Shown here: in pieces, positions 42,851 to 52,094 of the stretch
How positions within the stretch are numbered: position 1 is the first letter of the stretch
Layout of the letters: each line of letters starts with the position of its first letter
Assembly (NCBI RefSeq): GCF_029211225.1
Contig: NZ_JARGEM010000002.1
Location: 124,001-188,000 of the forward strand
Source: Antiquaquibacter metalliresistens
Lineage (GTDB): Bacteria > Actinomycetota > Actinomycetes > Actinomycetales > Microbacteriaceae
Length of the DNA stretch: 64,000 nt
Direction of reading: 5' to 3'
Position numbers and translations under genes: made by a program
Notes under the pieces: generated by a model
The model's database searches: none
What the model was told of the DNA's origin: nothing
The model's input: the letters and a program-made list of their open reading frames with translations, nothing else

Positions 42851-45556
42851 TCAGGCCTTGCGCGCCCGCATCCGCCAGATCAGCACACCGGCGGCCGCGC
42901 CGACGACGACGATGCCGACGATGAGCCAGGCCAGCCAGCCGAGGTCGGGGCCGGTCGCGGCCGTGTTCTCGGGATCCACCTCGACGGGCGCCGACGTCGT
43001 CGCGCAGGCTCCATCGAGGGTGATGGTGAACGTCAGCGGGTCGAGCTCCTCGCCGGCGGGGTAGGTGCCGAATGCGGCGGCGCCCGGCGCGGAGAGGGTG
43101 GCCGGGGCATCCGTCACCGTGAGCACCGCGCCGTCCTGCGTCACCGTGGCGGACGCGAGGTCGATGCCGGCGAACTCGACGCCGGCCGCCTCGACCGGGG
43201 TGCCCTCCTGCGTCGTGCCGCTCACGTCGAGCAGCAGCACCGCGGAGTCCGCGTCGACGAACTCGATCACCGGGTTGGCGACGGTGGTGTCGAGGATGCC
43301 GCCGTGGCCGGTGAACTCGATCGAGCCCTGGAAGGCGAGCACGCCTTCACCGGTCGCGGGGTCGTAGTGACCCTCGCCATCTGCCCAGCCGAAGTTGGGC
43401 GTCTCGTAGGTCGCGCCGTCGGCGACGGTCCACTCCCCGTTCGCGATCGAGCCGCTGATATAGCTGCGGAACGACTCCTTGAAGCCCCAGGTGAGGCTCG
43501 AGGCCTCGACCGTGCAGCCCTGGGTCTCCATCGGCTGGATCTGCAGGGCGAGCCCGCGGCTCACCGAGCCCTGGAAGGTGAGGGTGTGGTCGCCGCTGAG
43601 CCCGTAGGGCAGCTTTCCGGTCCAGGTCACGACACCATTCTGGTCCGCCGTGGCTGCGCGGTCGATCACCGTGGGCGTGGAGTAGAGCACGACGAGGATG
43701 CCGGACTCGTTGGGCTGGAACCCCTCGGCCGTGAAGGTGTACCGCTGACCCTCGGTGAACTCGTCCGCGTCGACCGCGGCGATGCCGTCGGTCTGCGGGG
43801 GCGCTGCGGCCGGGGAACGGACGCTCGAGCCGACGCTCGCCGGCCCGGTGGCCCCACCGAGGCTGATCGGGCTCCAGGCGTCGAGCGAGCGGTTCGTCAG
43901 TGCGAGACCGTGAGCGGCGAAGGTCGCAACCCCGTAGTCGCCACCGGCGACGAAGGCGTTCGCGGGGATGGTGATCGAGGTCGAGAAGGCGCCGCCCGAG
44001 ATGCTGCCGGGCTGCACCCACACGGTCGCGAGCCAGCCGGATTCGGATGGCACCCGTCCCGGCTGCCACACCGAAGACGAACCGATCGAGACGTAGACGC
44101 CGTTCGCGGCGCCGGCACCGGTGTATCCCGAACCCGAGATCCGGAAGGTGTTGCTCACCGACCGGTCGACGGATGACGGGGTCACGCCGAGCGAGACGCC
44201 CGCGGTGGGCGGCGTCGTGGGCGTGGTCGGCGTGCCGGGATTCGTCGGCGTGCCCGGGTCGGTCGGCGTCGTGGTGCCGGCGAACGCGACCACACGCTTC
44301 GCGTCCTGCGTGCGGTCCGTCATGCCCGTGTGGTTCATCAACGTGAAGAATGCCGGGGCGGTGAACGAGGATGCCGCGGCGGGCACGGCGTACTCGAAGC
44401 TGAAGGTGCCGTTCGCCTCCATCTTCACCTGAGTCGCAGAGGTTGGGCTCGGTGTGACGAGGCGCGCCGAGGAGGTCGACAGGCACGAGCTCGTCGTCAG
44501 CATCGCGAACGACACGGTCGACAGCTCCCGGTCCTCGCACATGGTGACGTAGATCGCCTTCGTGCCCGCGTATCCCGAACCGGTCACGGTGACGGTCTGA
44601 CCTGTGCGGTCGAGGTTGGTCGACGGGCTGACGGTGATCGTCGGGGTGGCGGCGGCGGCTTCGACTGGCCACTCGAACGAGACGGCATCGAGTGCGGCCC
44701 CGGCGCTGTAGAAGCCCGCGAAGGCGGCGGCACCGTCGGCCGTGAGCACGGCGGGCACGCCGCTGAACGCGACGGACTCGCTCGTGGAAGTCTCGGTGCC
44801 GGACGAGAGGTCGAGCGTTGCGAGCACGACGTCATCCGCTGGAATGAACACACCGGGGTTCGACATCTCCGTGTAGACCGCATCCACCACGATGCTGCCG
44901 GTCGTGGGTCCGGTGCGCTCGACGCGGAAGTCGGAGAACGTCAGATCGAGCAGGCCGCCGTGGCCCGTGAAGTGGATGCTGCCGTCGTAGAGCACCGAGC
45001 CGGTGTCGGCCGCGACATCCGCCGAACCCTCGCCGCCCGTCCAGGCGAAGGGGGTGCTGGAGCTCACGTTGCCGGCGACGGTCCAGCCGCCGTGCGCGAT
45101 CGGGCCCGAGATGTAGTTCGTGAAGGAGGTCTTGATGCCCCAGGACAGCGTCGCATCAGCGACGCTGCCGTCGGTCGCCGACGTCGACATCGTCGAGAGC
45201 ATCCGCGAGGCCGCAAAGAGGTCGGCCGACGGCACGAGCGCCTCGGGCGCCTCGTCTGTCGCGGGCTCTTCGACGGGCTCGGTCGCAGGCTCCGTGGTCG
45301 GCTCCTCGGTCGGCTCGGCGGTCGGCTCGGCGGTCGGTTCCGTCGTCGGCTCGGCCGCGAGCTCCTCGGCGGGCTCTTCCGCCGGCGCCTCCGGTGTCGC
45401 GGTCGGCTCGACGAGCACCTCGACGCTCTCGCCGTCCGCACGCAATGGCAGTGCGGTGGCGGATGTCGCCGCGGTGACGCTCGCGAACCCGATGAGTACG
45501 GCGACCGCCGCCGCCCCCCATCTGGTTCGAATTCGGGTGAGGACAGTCTTCTTCAC
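42851..45556 (-). CDS. Large cell-surface heme-binding protein with two HtaA domains
   Basis: 901 residues. Signal peptide (about 10-35), Glu/Thr/Pro repeat spacer (TEPTAEPTAEP, about 48-100), HtaA domain 1 (about 133-290, LSWGIKTSFTNYISGPIAHG), two Ig-like regions with a GTPTTPTTPPT linker (about 300-560), a further beta domain (about 590-690), HtaA domain 2 (about 697-850, LTWGFKESFRSYISGSIANG), and a C-terminal membrane helix with basic tail RMRARKA. HtaA domains bind heme and take it from hemoglobin. The protein is wall-spanning and membrane-anchored. An iron box lies 42 bases upstream of the start. Confidence 0.88.
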   Translation of the reverse strand: MKKTVLTRIRTRWGAAAVAVLIGFASVTAATSATALPLRADGESVEVLVEPTATPEAPAEEPAEELAAEPTTEPTAEPTAEPTEEPTTEPATEPVEEPATDEAPEALVPSADLFAASRMLSTMSTSATDGSVADATLSWGIKTSFTNYISGPIAHGGWTVAGNVSSSTPFAWTGGEGSADVAADTGSVLYDGSIHFTGHGGLLDLTFSDFRVERTGPTTGSIVVDAVYTEMSNPGVFIPADDVVLATLDLSSGTETSTSESVAFSGVPAVLTADGAAAFAGFYSAGAALDAVSFEWPVEAAAATPTITVSPSTNLDRTGQTVTVTGSGYAGTKAIYVTMCEDRELSTVSFAMLTTSSCLSTSSARLVTPSPTSATQVKMEANGTFSFEYAVPAAASSFTAPAFFTLMNHTGMTDRTQDAKRVVAFAGTTTPTDPGTPTNPGTPTTPTTPPTAGVSLGVTPSSVDRSVSNTFRISGSGYTGAGAANGVYVSIGSSSVWQPGRVPSESGWLATVWVQPGSISGGAFSTSITIPANAFVAGGDYGVATFAAHGLALTNRSLDAWSPISLGGATGPASVGSSVRSPAAAPPQTDGIAAVDADEFTEGQRYTFTAEGFQPNESGILVVLYSTPTVIDRAATADQNGVVTWTGKLPYGLSGDHTLTFQGSVSRGLALQIQPMETQGCTVEASSLTWGFKESFRSYISGSIANGEWTVADGATYETPNFGWADGEGHYDPATGEGVLAFQGSIEFTGHGGILDTTVANPVIEFVDADSAVLLLDVSGTTQEGTPVEAAGVEFAGIDLASATVTQDGAVLTVTDAPATLSAPGAAAFGTYPAGEELDPLTFTITLDGACATTSAPVEVDPENTAATGPDLGWLAWLIVGIVVVGAAAGVLIWRMRARKA

Positions 45557-45597
45557 GGATGCTCCTGCTGTGCTGTTGTTCGCGCAAACGAACGGAA

Positions 45598-45620
45598 AGT
45601 TAGCTAAGGCTTAGCTAACT
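45598..45620 (-). promoter_or_regulatory. Perfect palindromic iron box before the HtaA gene
   Basis: AGTTAGCTAAG-G-CTTAGCTAACT: eleven-base perfect arms, containing a 19-base TTAGCTAAGGCTTAGCTAA that matches the DtxR/IdeR site layout. It lies in the promoter of the HtaA gene. Confidence 0.85.
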
Positions 45621-45660
45621 TCGAACCTATGGCGGAGCAGGCATGAATGTCAAAGGTTTG

Positions 45661-45676
45661 GTAAGGCAATCCTTAC
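45661..45676 (+). promoter_or_regulatory. Iron-box-like inverted repeat before msrB
   Basis: GTAAGG-CAAT-CCTTAC, within TTTGGTAAGGCAATCCTTA, agrees with the 19-base DtxR consensus at roughly two thirds of positions. It lies 66 bases before msrB and 40 bases from the palindromic iron box, so it may belong to either gene. Confidence 0.5.
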
Positions 45677-45742
45677 ATGATCCGTGGAACATCCGCGCCC
45701 ACTCGCTGGTTGAATGAGACGAGACCACGAACAGGAGTTGCC

Positions 45743-46174
45743 ATGAGCACCCCCCAGAGCACTGACAAGAGCACCAAGAAGTACACGGTCGAGAAGACCG
45801 AAGACCAGTGGCGCGAGGAACTCGGCGAGGAGCGCTACGCGATCCTGCGCCAGGCCGCCACCGAGCGCGCCTGGACCGGCGAACTGCTCGACGAGTCGCG
45901 CGCCGGCCTCTACGCGTGCGCGGCCTGCGGCGCCGAGCTGTTCAAGAGCGGCACCAAGTTCGACTCCGGCTGCGGCTGGCCGAGCTTCTACGACTCCGTG
46001 AACCCGGATGCCGTCGAGCTGATCGAGGACACGAGCCTCGGCATGGTGCGCACCGAGGTGCGCTGCGCGAACTGCGGCGGACACCTCGGCCACGTCTTCG
46101 ACGACGGCTACGGCACCCCCACCGGTCTGCGCTACTGCATGAACTCGCTCTCCCTCGACTTCAAGGAGCAGTGA
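45743..46174 (+). CDS. msrB: Peptide-methionine (R)-S-oxide reductase
   Basis: 143 residues from the ATG with AGGAG upstream. Zinc Cys pairs ACAAC and RCANC, substrate block SGCGWPSFYD, GHVFDDGYG and catalytic Cys in RYCMNSLSL are all present. Repairs methionine-R-sulfoxide in oxidised proteins using thioredoxin. The iron-box-like repeat upstream suggests a link to iron and oxidative stress. Its stop overlaps the nitroreductase-like GTG (GTGA). Confidence 0.95.
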   Translation: MSTPQSTDKSTKKYTVEKTEDQWREELGEERYAILRQAATERAWTGELLDESRAGLYACAACGAELFKSGTKFDSGCGWPSFYDSVNPDAVELIEDTSLGMVRTEVRCANCGGHLGHVFDDGYGTPTGLRYCMNSLSLDFKEQ

Positions 46175-46716
46175 TCTCCGCGTTCGAGGCCGTCGGCGCC
46201 CGTCACTCGTACCCGCGGGTGACGGATGCCGCACCCACGCACGACGAGCTCGCGCGGCTCGTCGAGGCGGCCGCGAGCGTCGCCGACCACGGCGCCCTGC
46301 GACCGTGGCGGCTCATCGAACTGCGCGGCGAGGATCGCGAGCGGCTCGGTGCGGTGTTCGCCAAGCGCGGCGGTTCGGCCGCCAAGCCGCTGCGCGCGCC
46401 GCTCGTCATCGCGGTCGTCGCGTCGCGACGACCCAGCGGCAAGGTCGCGGGGTGGGAGCAGGATGCCGTGGCATCCGGTGTCGCGCACGTGCTGAGCCTG
46501 CTGCTCGACGAGGCGGGCTGGGGCGTGATGTGGCGCACCGGGGAGCTCACGCGCGACAAGAAGGTCGCCAAGCTGCACGGCCTGGGCAAGCACGAGCGCC
46601 TGATGGGGTGGCTCTACGTGGGCGGCAAGCCCGAGCGGTCCAAGCCCGAGAAGCGCAAGCCGCTCAGCCTGGAACGCCACCTCGGCGCGCTCGGGGCAGC
46701 GACGCGATCCCGATAG
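46171..46716 (+). CDS. Nitroreductase-family protein
   Basis: 181 residues from GTG, coupled to msrB. Short FMN-dependent nitroreductase fold: RHSYPRVTDAAPTHDELARL (the family Arg start), VADHGALRPWRLIEL, and a C-terminal WGVMWRTGELTRDKKVAKLH ... LMGWLYVGGK. The size fits the YdjA-like group. Reduces small substrates with NAD(P)H; the actual substrate is unknown. Overlaps the convergent transporter gene by 53 bases. Confidence 0.85.
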   Translation: MISAFEAVGARHSYPRVTDAAPTHDELARLVEAAASVADHGALRPWRLIELRGEDRERLGAVFAKRGGSAAKPLRAPLVIAVVASRRPSGKVAGWEQDAVASGVAHVLSLLLDEAGWGVMWRTGELTRDKKVAKLHGLGKHERLMGWLYVGGKPERSKPEKRKPLSLERHLGALGAATRSR

Positions 46717-47638
46717 CGACGAAGGTGACCACGGTGCCGACGATGGTCGTCCATTCGACGGGATGCCCCGCCACCGGGAGCACCAGATCGAACACCAGCG
46801 ACGCCGCCAGCTGACCGGCGATCGCGCCGAGCCCGAGCAGCAGCACGCCGGTGAAGCGCACCACGATCGCGTAGCCGGCGACGAAGAGGATGCCGTTGAC
46901 GCCGCCCACATACAGCAGCGGGTTGGTCGGGAACGTCACCGGCTGCCACGCGACGAGCGCGTGCACCGCGAACACGATCGCCAGCAGCAGCGCCCCCACC
47001 ATGAAGTTGAAGAAGGTCGCGGTGAGCGCCGAGCCGCTGATCTCGCGCACCTGACCGTTGACCGCCTGCTGCCAACCGAGACCGAGACCGGCGGCCAGCG
47101 GCAGCGCGAGCACCCACCACTCGACCCCACCGCGGATCTGCGGGGACACGGCGAGCGCGACGGCGAGCACCGCGAGCACGGCACCGACGATGCGGGATGC
47201 CGTCACCGGCTTCGGCGCCATTGTGCCGAGCCCGCGTCGGTCGACGAGCAGACCGCTGATGGTCTGACCCGCGATCGTGGCGACGGTGAACAGCGCGACG
47301 CCGAGGATCGCCGCGGTGAGCCCCTGCGAGAGCACGAACAGCCCGCCCGCGGCGCCGCCGGCCGCGTACCACCAGGGCGTGCTGCCAGTGCGGATGCGGT
47401 CGACGATCGTCGCGACGCCGCGGCGTGCCCCGGGAATGACGAGCACGATCACCACCATGATCAAGAACCCGGATCCGAACGAGATCACCGCGGCGAGATA
47501 GCCGTCGCCGAGTTCCCGACCCAGTTGCCCGTTGATGCGGGACTGCGCCGCGACGAGGCCGCCGCACACTACGGCGCCGATCATGGCGAGGCTGACGGCG
47601 AGGGGCGAATGGTGCTCGGGCACGGCGGAAGAACTCAC
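46664..47638 (-). CDS. DMT-superfamily (YdcZ/DUF606-type) transporter
   Basis: 324 residues from GTG (VSSSAVPEHHSPLAVSLAMI). About ten membrane helices in two similar halves: AAQSRINGQLGRELGDGYLA in the first and GWQQAVNGQVREISGSALTA in the second, each with the NGQ signature of the DUF606 family. Substrate unknown. A longer reading upstream crosses the tRNA gene and is false. Confidence 0.85.
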   Translation of the reverse strand: MSSSAVPEHHSPLAVSLAMIGAVVCGGLVAAQSRINGQLGRELGDGYLAAVISFGSGFLIMVVIVLVIPGARRGVATIVDRIRTGSTPWWYAAGGAAGGLFVLSQGLTAAILGVALFTVATIAGQTISGLLVDRRGLGTMAPKPVTASRIVGAVLAVLAVALAVSPQIRGGVEWWVLALPLAAGLGLGWQQAVNGQVREISGSALTATFFNFMVGALLLAIVFAVHALVAWQPVTFPTNPLLYVGGVNGILFVAGYAIVVRFTGVLLLGLGAIAGQLAASLVFDLVLPVAGHPVEWTTIVGTVVTFVAIGIASLPRARRGGVPG

Positions 47639-47661
47639 TTGGCTACTATGGACCAGTCCAC

Positions 47662-47738
47662 GCCCCCTTAGCTCAGCTGGCCAGAGCAGCGCTCTTGTAA
47701 AGCGCAGGTCGTCGGTTCGAATCCGACAGGGGGCTCCA
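47662..47738 (+). tRNA. tRNA-Thr (anticodon TGT)
   Basis: 77 bases fold as a complete cloverleaf: acceptor GCCCCCT/AGGGGGC, D stem GCTC/GAGC, anticodon stem GCGCT/AGCGC around CTTGTAA (anticodon TGT), TTCGAAT T loop with GTCGG/CCGAC stem, and encoded CCA. Reads ACA/ACG threonine codons. No integrase or repeated 3' end nearby, so no sign of use as an attachment site. Confidence 0.97.
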
Positions 47739-47786
47739 TCTCGCCGGTGGTCGAGCGAGGTCGAGACCGGCGCCGTGCCTGCCAAC

Positions 47787-48212
47787 TCACTCGCCGAGCG
47801 CGCCGATGCACGCCGCGAGTCCGCCGGCCAGCGCTTCGCGCTCCCCCGCGGTCAGGCCCGACAGCATCCGCTGCTCGACCTCGTCGACGAGCGCCTGCGC
47901 GGCATCCAAGGCATGGACGCCCTCAGACGTCAGCACGGCGGGCAGGGCGCGCCCGCCGTCGGCCTGGGTGGGCCGCGCGACGAGGCCGCGGTCGATGAGC
48001 TGTTGCAGCATGACGTTCATCGACTGCCGGGTCACGAAGGTACGCCGAGCGAGCACCGCGGCCGAGATGCCGGGTTCGCGACGCAAATGGTGCAGACAGG
48101 AGTAGTGCGAAACCGTGAGCCCGAGCGGGCTCAGCGCCTCCTCCATGCGCAGGTGGAGCAGCGACTGCGCGTGCTTGAGTGCGTATCCGATCGATGCCGA
48201 AGCCTTGCTCAT
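47787..48212 (-). CDS. MarR-family regulator
   Basis: 141 residues. Winged helix of the MarR type: LGLTVSHYSCLHHLRREPGI, AAVLARRTFVTRQSMNVMLQ and the RPTQADGGRALPAVLT wing. Divergent from a VOC protein gene, with a perfect ATGTCAG/CTGACAT palindrome overlapping its own start codon, so it probably represses itself and the VOC gene. Effector unknown. Confidence 0.88.
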   Translation of the reverse strand: MSKASASIGYALKHAQSLLHLRMEEALSPLGLTVSHYSCLHHLRREPGISAAVLARRTFVTRQSMNVMLQQLIDRGLVARPTQADGGRALPAVLTSEGVHALDAAQALVDEVEQRMLSGLTAGEREALAGGLAACIGALGE

Positions 48213-48228
48213 GTCAGTATTCTGACAT
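48211..48228. promoter_or_regulatory. MarR operator palindrome ATGTCAG-TATT-CTGACAT
   Basis: Seven-base perfect arms, four-base centre. A further half-site CTGACAT lies at 48247. Placement over the regulator start and before the divergent VOC gene is typical of MarR autorepression. Confidence 0.7.
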
Positions 48229-48264
48229 ACAGTGGATGTAAGTAACCTGACATAGGAGCACATC

Positions 48265-48636
48265 GTGACCGTGACCGGCCCAGACTTCATCGCCCTCCAG
48301 GTGCGCGACCTCGAGCGCGCCGCCACCTTCTACGAGGATGCCGTGGGGCTCAGCCGCGCCCCGTTCTCGCCGCCGCATGCGGTCGTCTTCGACACGCAGC
48401 CCGCTTTCGCGGTTCGCGACCCCGCGCCAGGCGTGGACCTGGATGCCGGCCCTCTCGGCCTGGGCGTCGCGTTGTGGCTGCACGATCCCGACGCCGTGGC
48501 GCTGCACGCCAGGCTCGTCGCCACGGGCGCCGTGGTGGTGCAGCCGCCCTTCGAGGGCCCGTTCGGCACGACCTTCGTCTTCCAGGATCTCGACGGCTAT
48601 CACGTGACCGTGCATGATCGCGCGACCCGAGGCTGA
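48265..48636 (+). CDS. VOC-superfamily (glyoxalase-like) protein
   Basis: 123 residues from GTG with TAGGAG before it. Paired beta-alpha-beta-beta-beta modules: FIALQVRDLERAATFYEDAV at the start and FVFQDLDGYHVTVHD at the end. Could be a lyase, dioxygenase or antibiotic-binding protein. The divergent MarR regulator suggests a protective role against a small molecule (inference). Confidence 0.82.
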   Translation: MTVTGPDFIALQVRDLERAATFYEDAVGLSRAPFSPPHAVVFDTQPAFAVRDPAPGVDLDAGPLGLGVALWLHDPDAVALHARLVATGAVVVQPPFEGPFGTTFVFQDLDGYHVTVHDRATRG

Positions 48637-48645
48637 CGGCGCGGC

Positions 48646-48996
48646 TCAGGACTCCGGGTCGTACCCGAACACCCGCAGCTCCTGCGGGCACCGGCACGCG
48701 GCGGCGATCTTCGCCGCCCACTCCACCGCGGCCTCGCGCGACGGCAACCTGAGCACCGTGTGTCCGCCGGCCAGCCCGCTGAACTCGGGGTAGGGGCCGG
48801 GCGTCACGGTGCCGTCGGCGGAGACGCGCACGGGCTCGACGGACTCGTCGATGCCGCCGCCGAAGACGTACACGCCGGCATCCTTCGCCTCCTGGATGAC
48901 GGCGTGCGAGTCTCGTACCACGTCGTCGAACTCCTCCGGTCGAACGACCATCGCGGCGCTCGGGAACGAGATCAGGTAATGCAGATCGGTGGTCAT
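48646..48996 (-). CDS. YCII-related (DGPF-type) protein
   Basis: 116 residues; ferredoxin-like YCII fold (HYLISFPSAAMVVRPEEFDD; GPYPEFSGLAGGHTVLRLPS; EAAVEWAAKIAAACRCPQEL). The family has no firmly known function and is often annotated as a transcription initiation protein without proof. The ATG overlaps the stop of the reductase-like gene (ATGA), so they form an operon. Confidence 0.75.
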   Translation of the reverse strand: MTTDLHYLISFPSAAMVVRPEEFDDVVRDSHAVIQEAKDAGVYVFGGGIDESVEPVRVSADGTVTPGPYPEFSGLAGGHTVLRLPSREAAVEWAAKIAAACRCPQELRVFGYDPES

Positions 48997-49667
48997 GACT
49001 CTCCTTCGACGGCCTTGCGGTTGAAGACGTAGTGCACGACGCCGGACGGCGACGCCGTCGCCTCCACGTCGAATCGTTGCTCGAGGCCCTCCTGCCCGTC
49101 CCAGACGCGCACGCCGCGGCCGAGCAGGATCGGCACGACGACGACATGCAGGTGGTCGACGAGGTCCGCATCAAGGAACTCCCGAACGACGGTCGGTCCG
49201 CCGCCGAGCCGCACATCGAGGCCGCCGGCCAGCTCGGTCGCGAGTGCGAGCGCCTCGTGGGGCGTGGCATCCCGGAACAGGAAGGTCGTCTCCCCCATCA
49301 CCAGGTCGGGGCGTTCGTGGTGGGTCAGCACGACGACGGGCGAGTGGAATGGCGGCTCCTCGCCCCACCAGCCACGCCACGACTCGTCCTGCCACGGCCC
49401 CGTCTGCGGGCCGAACTTGCCGCGCCCCATGATCTCCGCGCCGATGCCGACGCCGGTCGCCGCCGCGAACACGTCATCGACACCCATCGTGCCGCCCCCG
49501 ACCGCCTCGTCGTCGTGGCCGGTCATGCTCACGAACGTGCGCGTGGAAAAGAACCAGCGCATCAGCCTGTCACCCGCGTGGCCGAACGGCGCGTCGACCG
49601 CGGGGTTCTCACCGGTGGCGAATCCGTCGAGCGAGACGGCGAGGCTGTGCACACGAAGCCTGGTCAT
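48993..49667 (-). CDS. Dihydrofolate-reductase-family (RibD_C) protein
   Basis: 224 residues from the ATG giving MTRLRVHSLAVSLDGFATGE. Fold of the RibD C-terminal/YwjB-like group: EIMGRGKFGPQTGPW, VVVLTHHERPDLVM, GGLDVRLGGGPTVVREFLDA and LVDHLHVVVVPILLGRG. Expected to use NADPH on an unknown substrate. First gene of the pair with the YCII protein. Confidence 0.85.
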   Translation of the reverse strand: MTRLRVHSLAVSLDGFATGENPAVDAPFGHAGDRLMRWFFSTRTFVSMTGHDDEAVGGGTMGVDDVFAAATGVGIGAEIMGRGKFGPQTGPWQDESWRGWWGEEPPFHSPVVVLTHHERPDLVMGETTFLFRDATPHEALALATELAGGLDVRLGGGPTVVREFLDADLVDHLHVVVVPILLGRGVRVWDGQEGLEQRFDVEATASPSGVVHYVFNRKAVEGES

Positions 49668-49745
49668 GCCACCGACGCTACTGGCCGATGTAAACGTTGT
49701 CCACATCGGGCCGGTGCGGACGCCAGACGAACGGCCCGCAAACGA

Positions 49746-49780
49746 CTCGGGCGCCCAACCGAGACCGGCGGGCGCCCGAG
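49746..49780 (-). terminator. Terminator of the DsbA-like gene
   Basis: Ten-base perfect arms CTCGGGCGCC/GGCGCCCGAG with a 15-base loop, 17 bases after the stop codon of the DsbA-like gene on this strand. Confidence 0.7.
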
Positions 49781-49796
49781 GCTGAACGGCCGAATG

Positions 49797-50699
49797 CTAC
49801 GGGGTCGGCGTGGGGGTCGGGGTCGGCGTCGAGTTCTCGACGAACGAGCTGCCGGCGACCTGCACGACGAAGGCCTGGAACGACGCGAGGTCGTTGACGG
49901 CGCCCTCGTACTTGACGCCGTTGACGATCACGGTCGGGGTGCCCTGCACCTTGTCGACGTTCGAGTTCGGGATCGGGCCGTTGAGGGCCCGAGCCGTGGC
50001 ACTACCGACCCAGTTCTTGAACTGCTGGTCGCGGATGCACGTGGCGATGTCGTCCGCGTTCTCGACGCCGGCCTCCGTCGTCAGGGCGACGAGCTCGTCG
50101 TCGCTGAGTCCCGTCGTGTTCTCCGCGGGCTGGTTGGCGAACAGCAGGTTGTGGAACGCATAGAACTGGCTCGGCGACGAATCCGCGACGCACGCTGCGG
50201 CATTGGCGGAGCGAGTGGAGTACTTCGTGCCCTGCGACGCGCGGTCGAGGATCGCGATCGGGTGGATCTCCACGGTCGTGTTGCCGTTGTCGAGCAGGCT
50301 CGAGATGTACTCGCCGTTGGTCTGCTCGAAGGAGCCGCAGATCGGGCAGAGGTAGTCGACGTACATCTGGATATCGAGCACGCCTGCGGCCTCATCGCGC
50401 TCATGGGGCACCGGGTCTTCGCCCGCGGCGAGCGCGGGGGTCTCCGTCGCGACCGCGCCCTTGGTGAGCTGGATGCCGTCACTGGCCATGTTCGCGGGGC
50501 CGGGGCCGGCCGGCCGCACCGAGTTGAAGATCACGAGGGCGATCACGGCGACGATCGCGAGCGAGGCCAGGATGATGCCGCCCTGCAGCAGCACCTTCGT
50601 GCGGCGATCCTTCTTCCTCTGCTCTTCGCGCAGGATGCGAGCCTTCTCGCGCGCGGCATCGCGGCGCTCGTTCTTGGTCAGGCGGCTGTCGGAACTCAA
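49797..50699 (-). CDS. Membrane-anchored DsbA-family thiol oxidoreductase
   Basis: 300 residues. Basic coiled N-terminus (LTKNERRDAAREKARILREE), one membrane helix (about 40-60, GGIILASLAIVAVIALVIF), then a DsbA/thioredoxin-4 domain outside with the active-site CPIC in VDYLCPICGSFEQ and the cis-Pro loop QGTPTVIVNG. Ends in a Thr/Pro repeat. Probably forms or repairs disulfides in exported proteins. I use a TTG start (MSSDSRLTK) because similarity begins there; no ATG or GTG lies close, so the start is uncertain. Confidence 0.83.
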   Translation of the reverse strand: MSSDSRLTKNERRDAAREKARILREEQRKKDRRTKVLLQGGIILASLAIVAVIALVIFNSVRPAGPGPANMASDGIQLTKGAVATETPALAAGEDPVPHERDEAAGVLDIQMYVDYLCPICGSFEQTNGEYISSLLDNGNTTVEIHPIAILDRASQGTKYSTRSANAAACVADSSPSQFYAFHNLLFANQPAENTTGLSDDELVALTTEAGVENADDIATCIRDQQFKNWVGSATARALNGPIPNSNVDKVQGTPTVIVNGVKYEGAVNDLASFQAFVVQVAGSSFVENSTPTPTPTPTP

Positions 50700-50929
50700 T
50701 CGAACCTCGTCTGCTGTGTCGTGAGGGCGCGCACGACGCGTGCGCCTTGGGAATTCTATGAGCAATCGGCTGGGAATCCCCCATGCTCGGGCTGAATGCG
50801 GGCCGTACCCGGCTCAGCGCGCGATGCGCGGGAGTGCCATACTGTTCGTTGGTGTCCTCTCGGGGCACCGCATTCCATTCACTACGGATCGTCCGGCACG
50901 TACCTGCCGGTGAAGGAGCAGTAATAGTC

Positions 50930-52030
<1,101 letters not shown>

Positions 52031-52039
52031 TCACTCGAC

Positions 52040-52078
52040 GATCGGGCTTGTCGAGATCGGATCTCGGCAAGCCCGATC
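52040..52078 (+). terminator. Hairpin after the MsmK-type ATPase gene
   Basis: Nineteen-base arms with one mismatch and a single-base loop (GATCGGGCTTGTCGAGATC and its near complement), 10 bases after the stop. No T run, so an intrinsic terminator of the GC-rich kind. Confidence 0.7.
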
Positions 52079-52094
52079 ACCGTTAAGGAGCACG

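Noticed and set aside
47662-47738. tRNA-Thr as attachment site of the catabolic island or a prophage
   Set aside because: No repeat of the tRNA 3' end, no integrase, and the island is 20 kb away.
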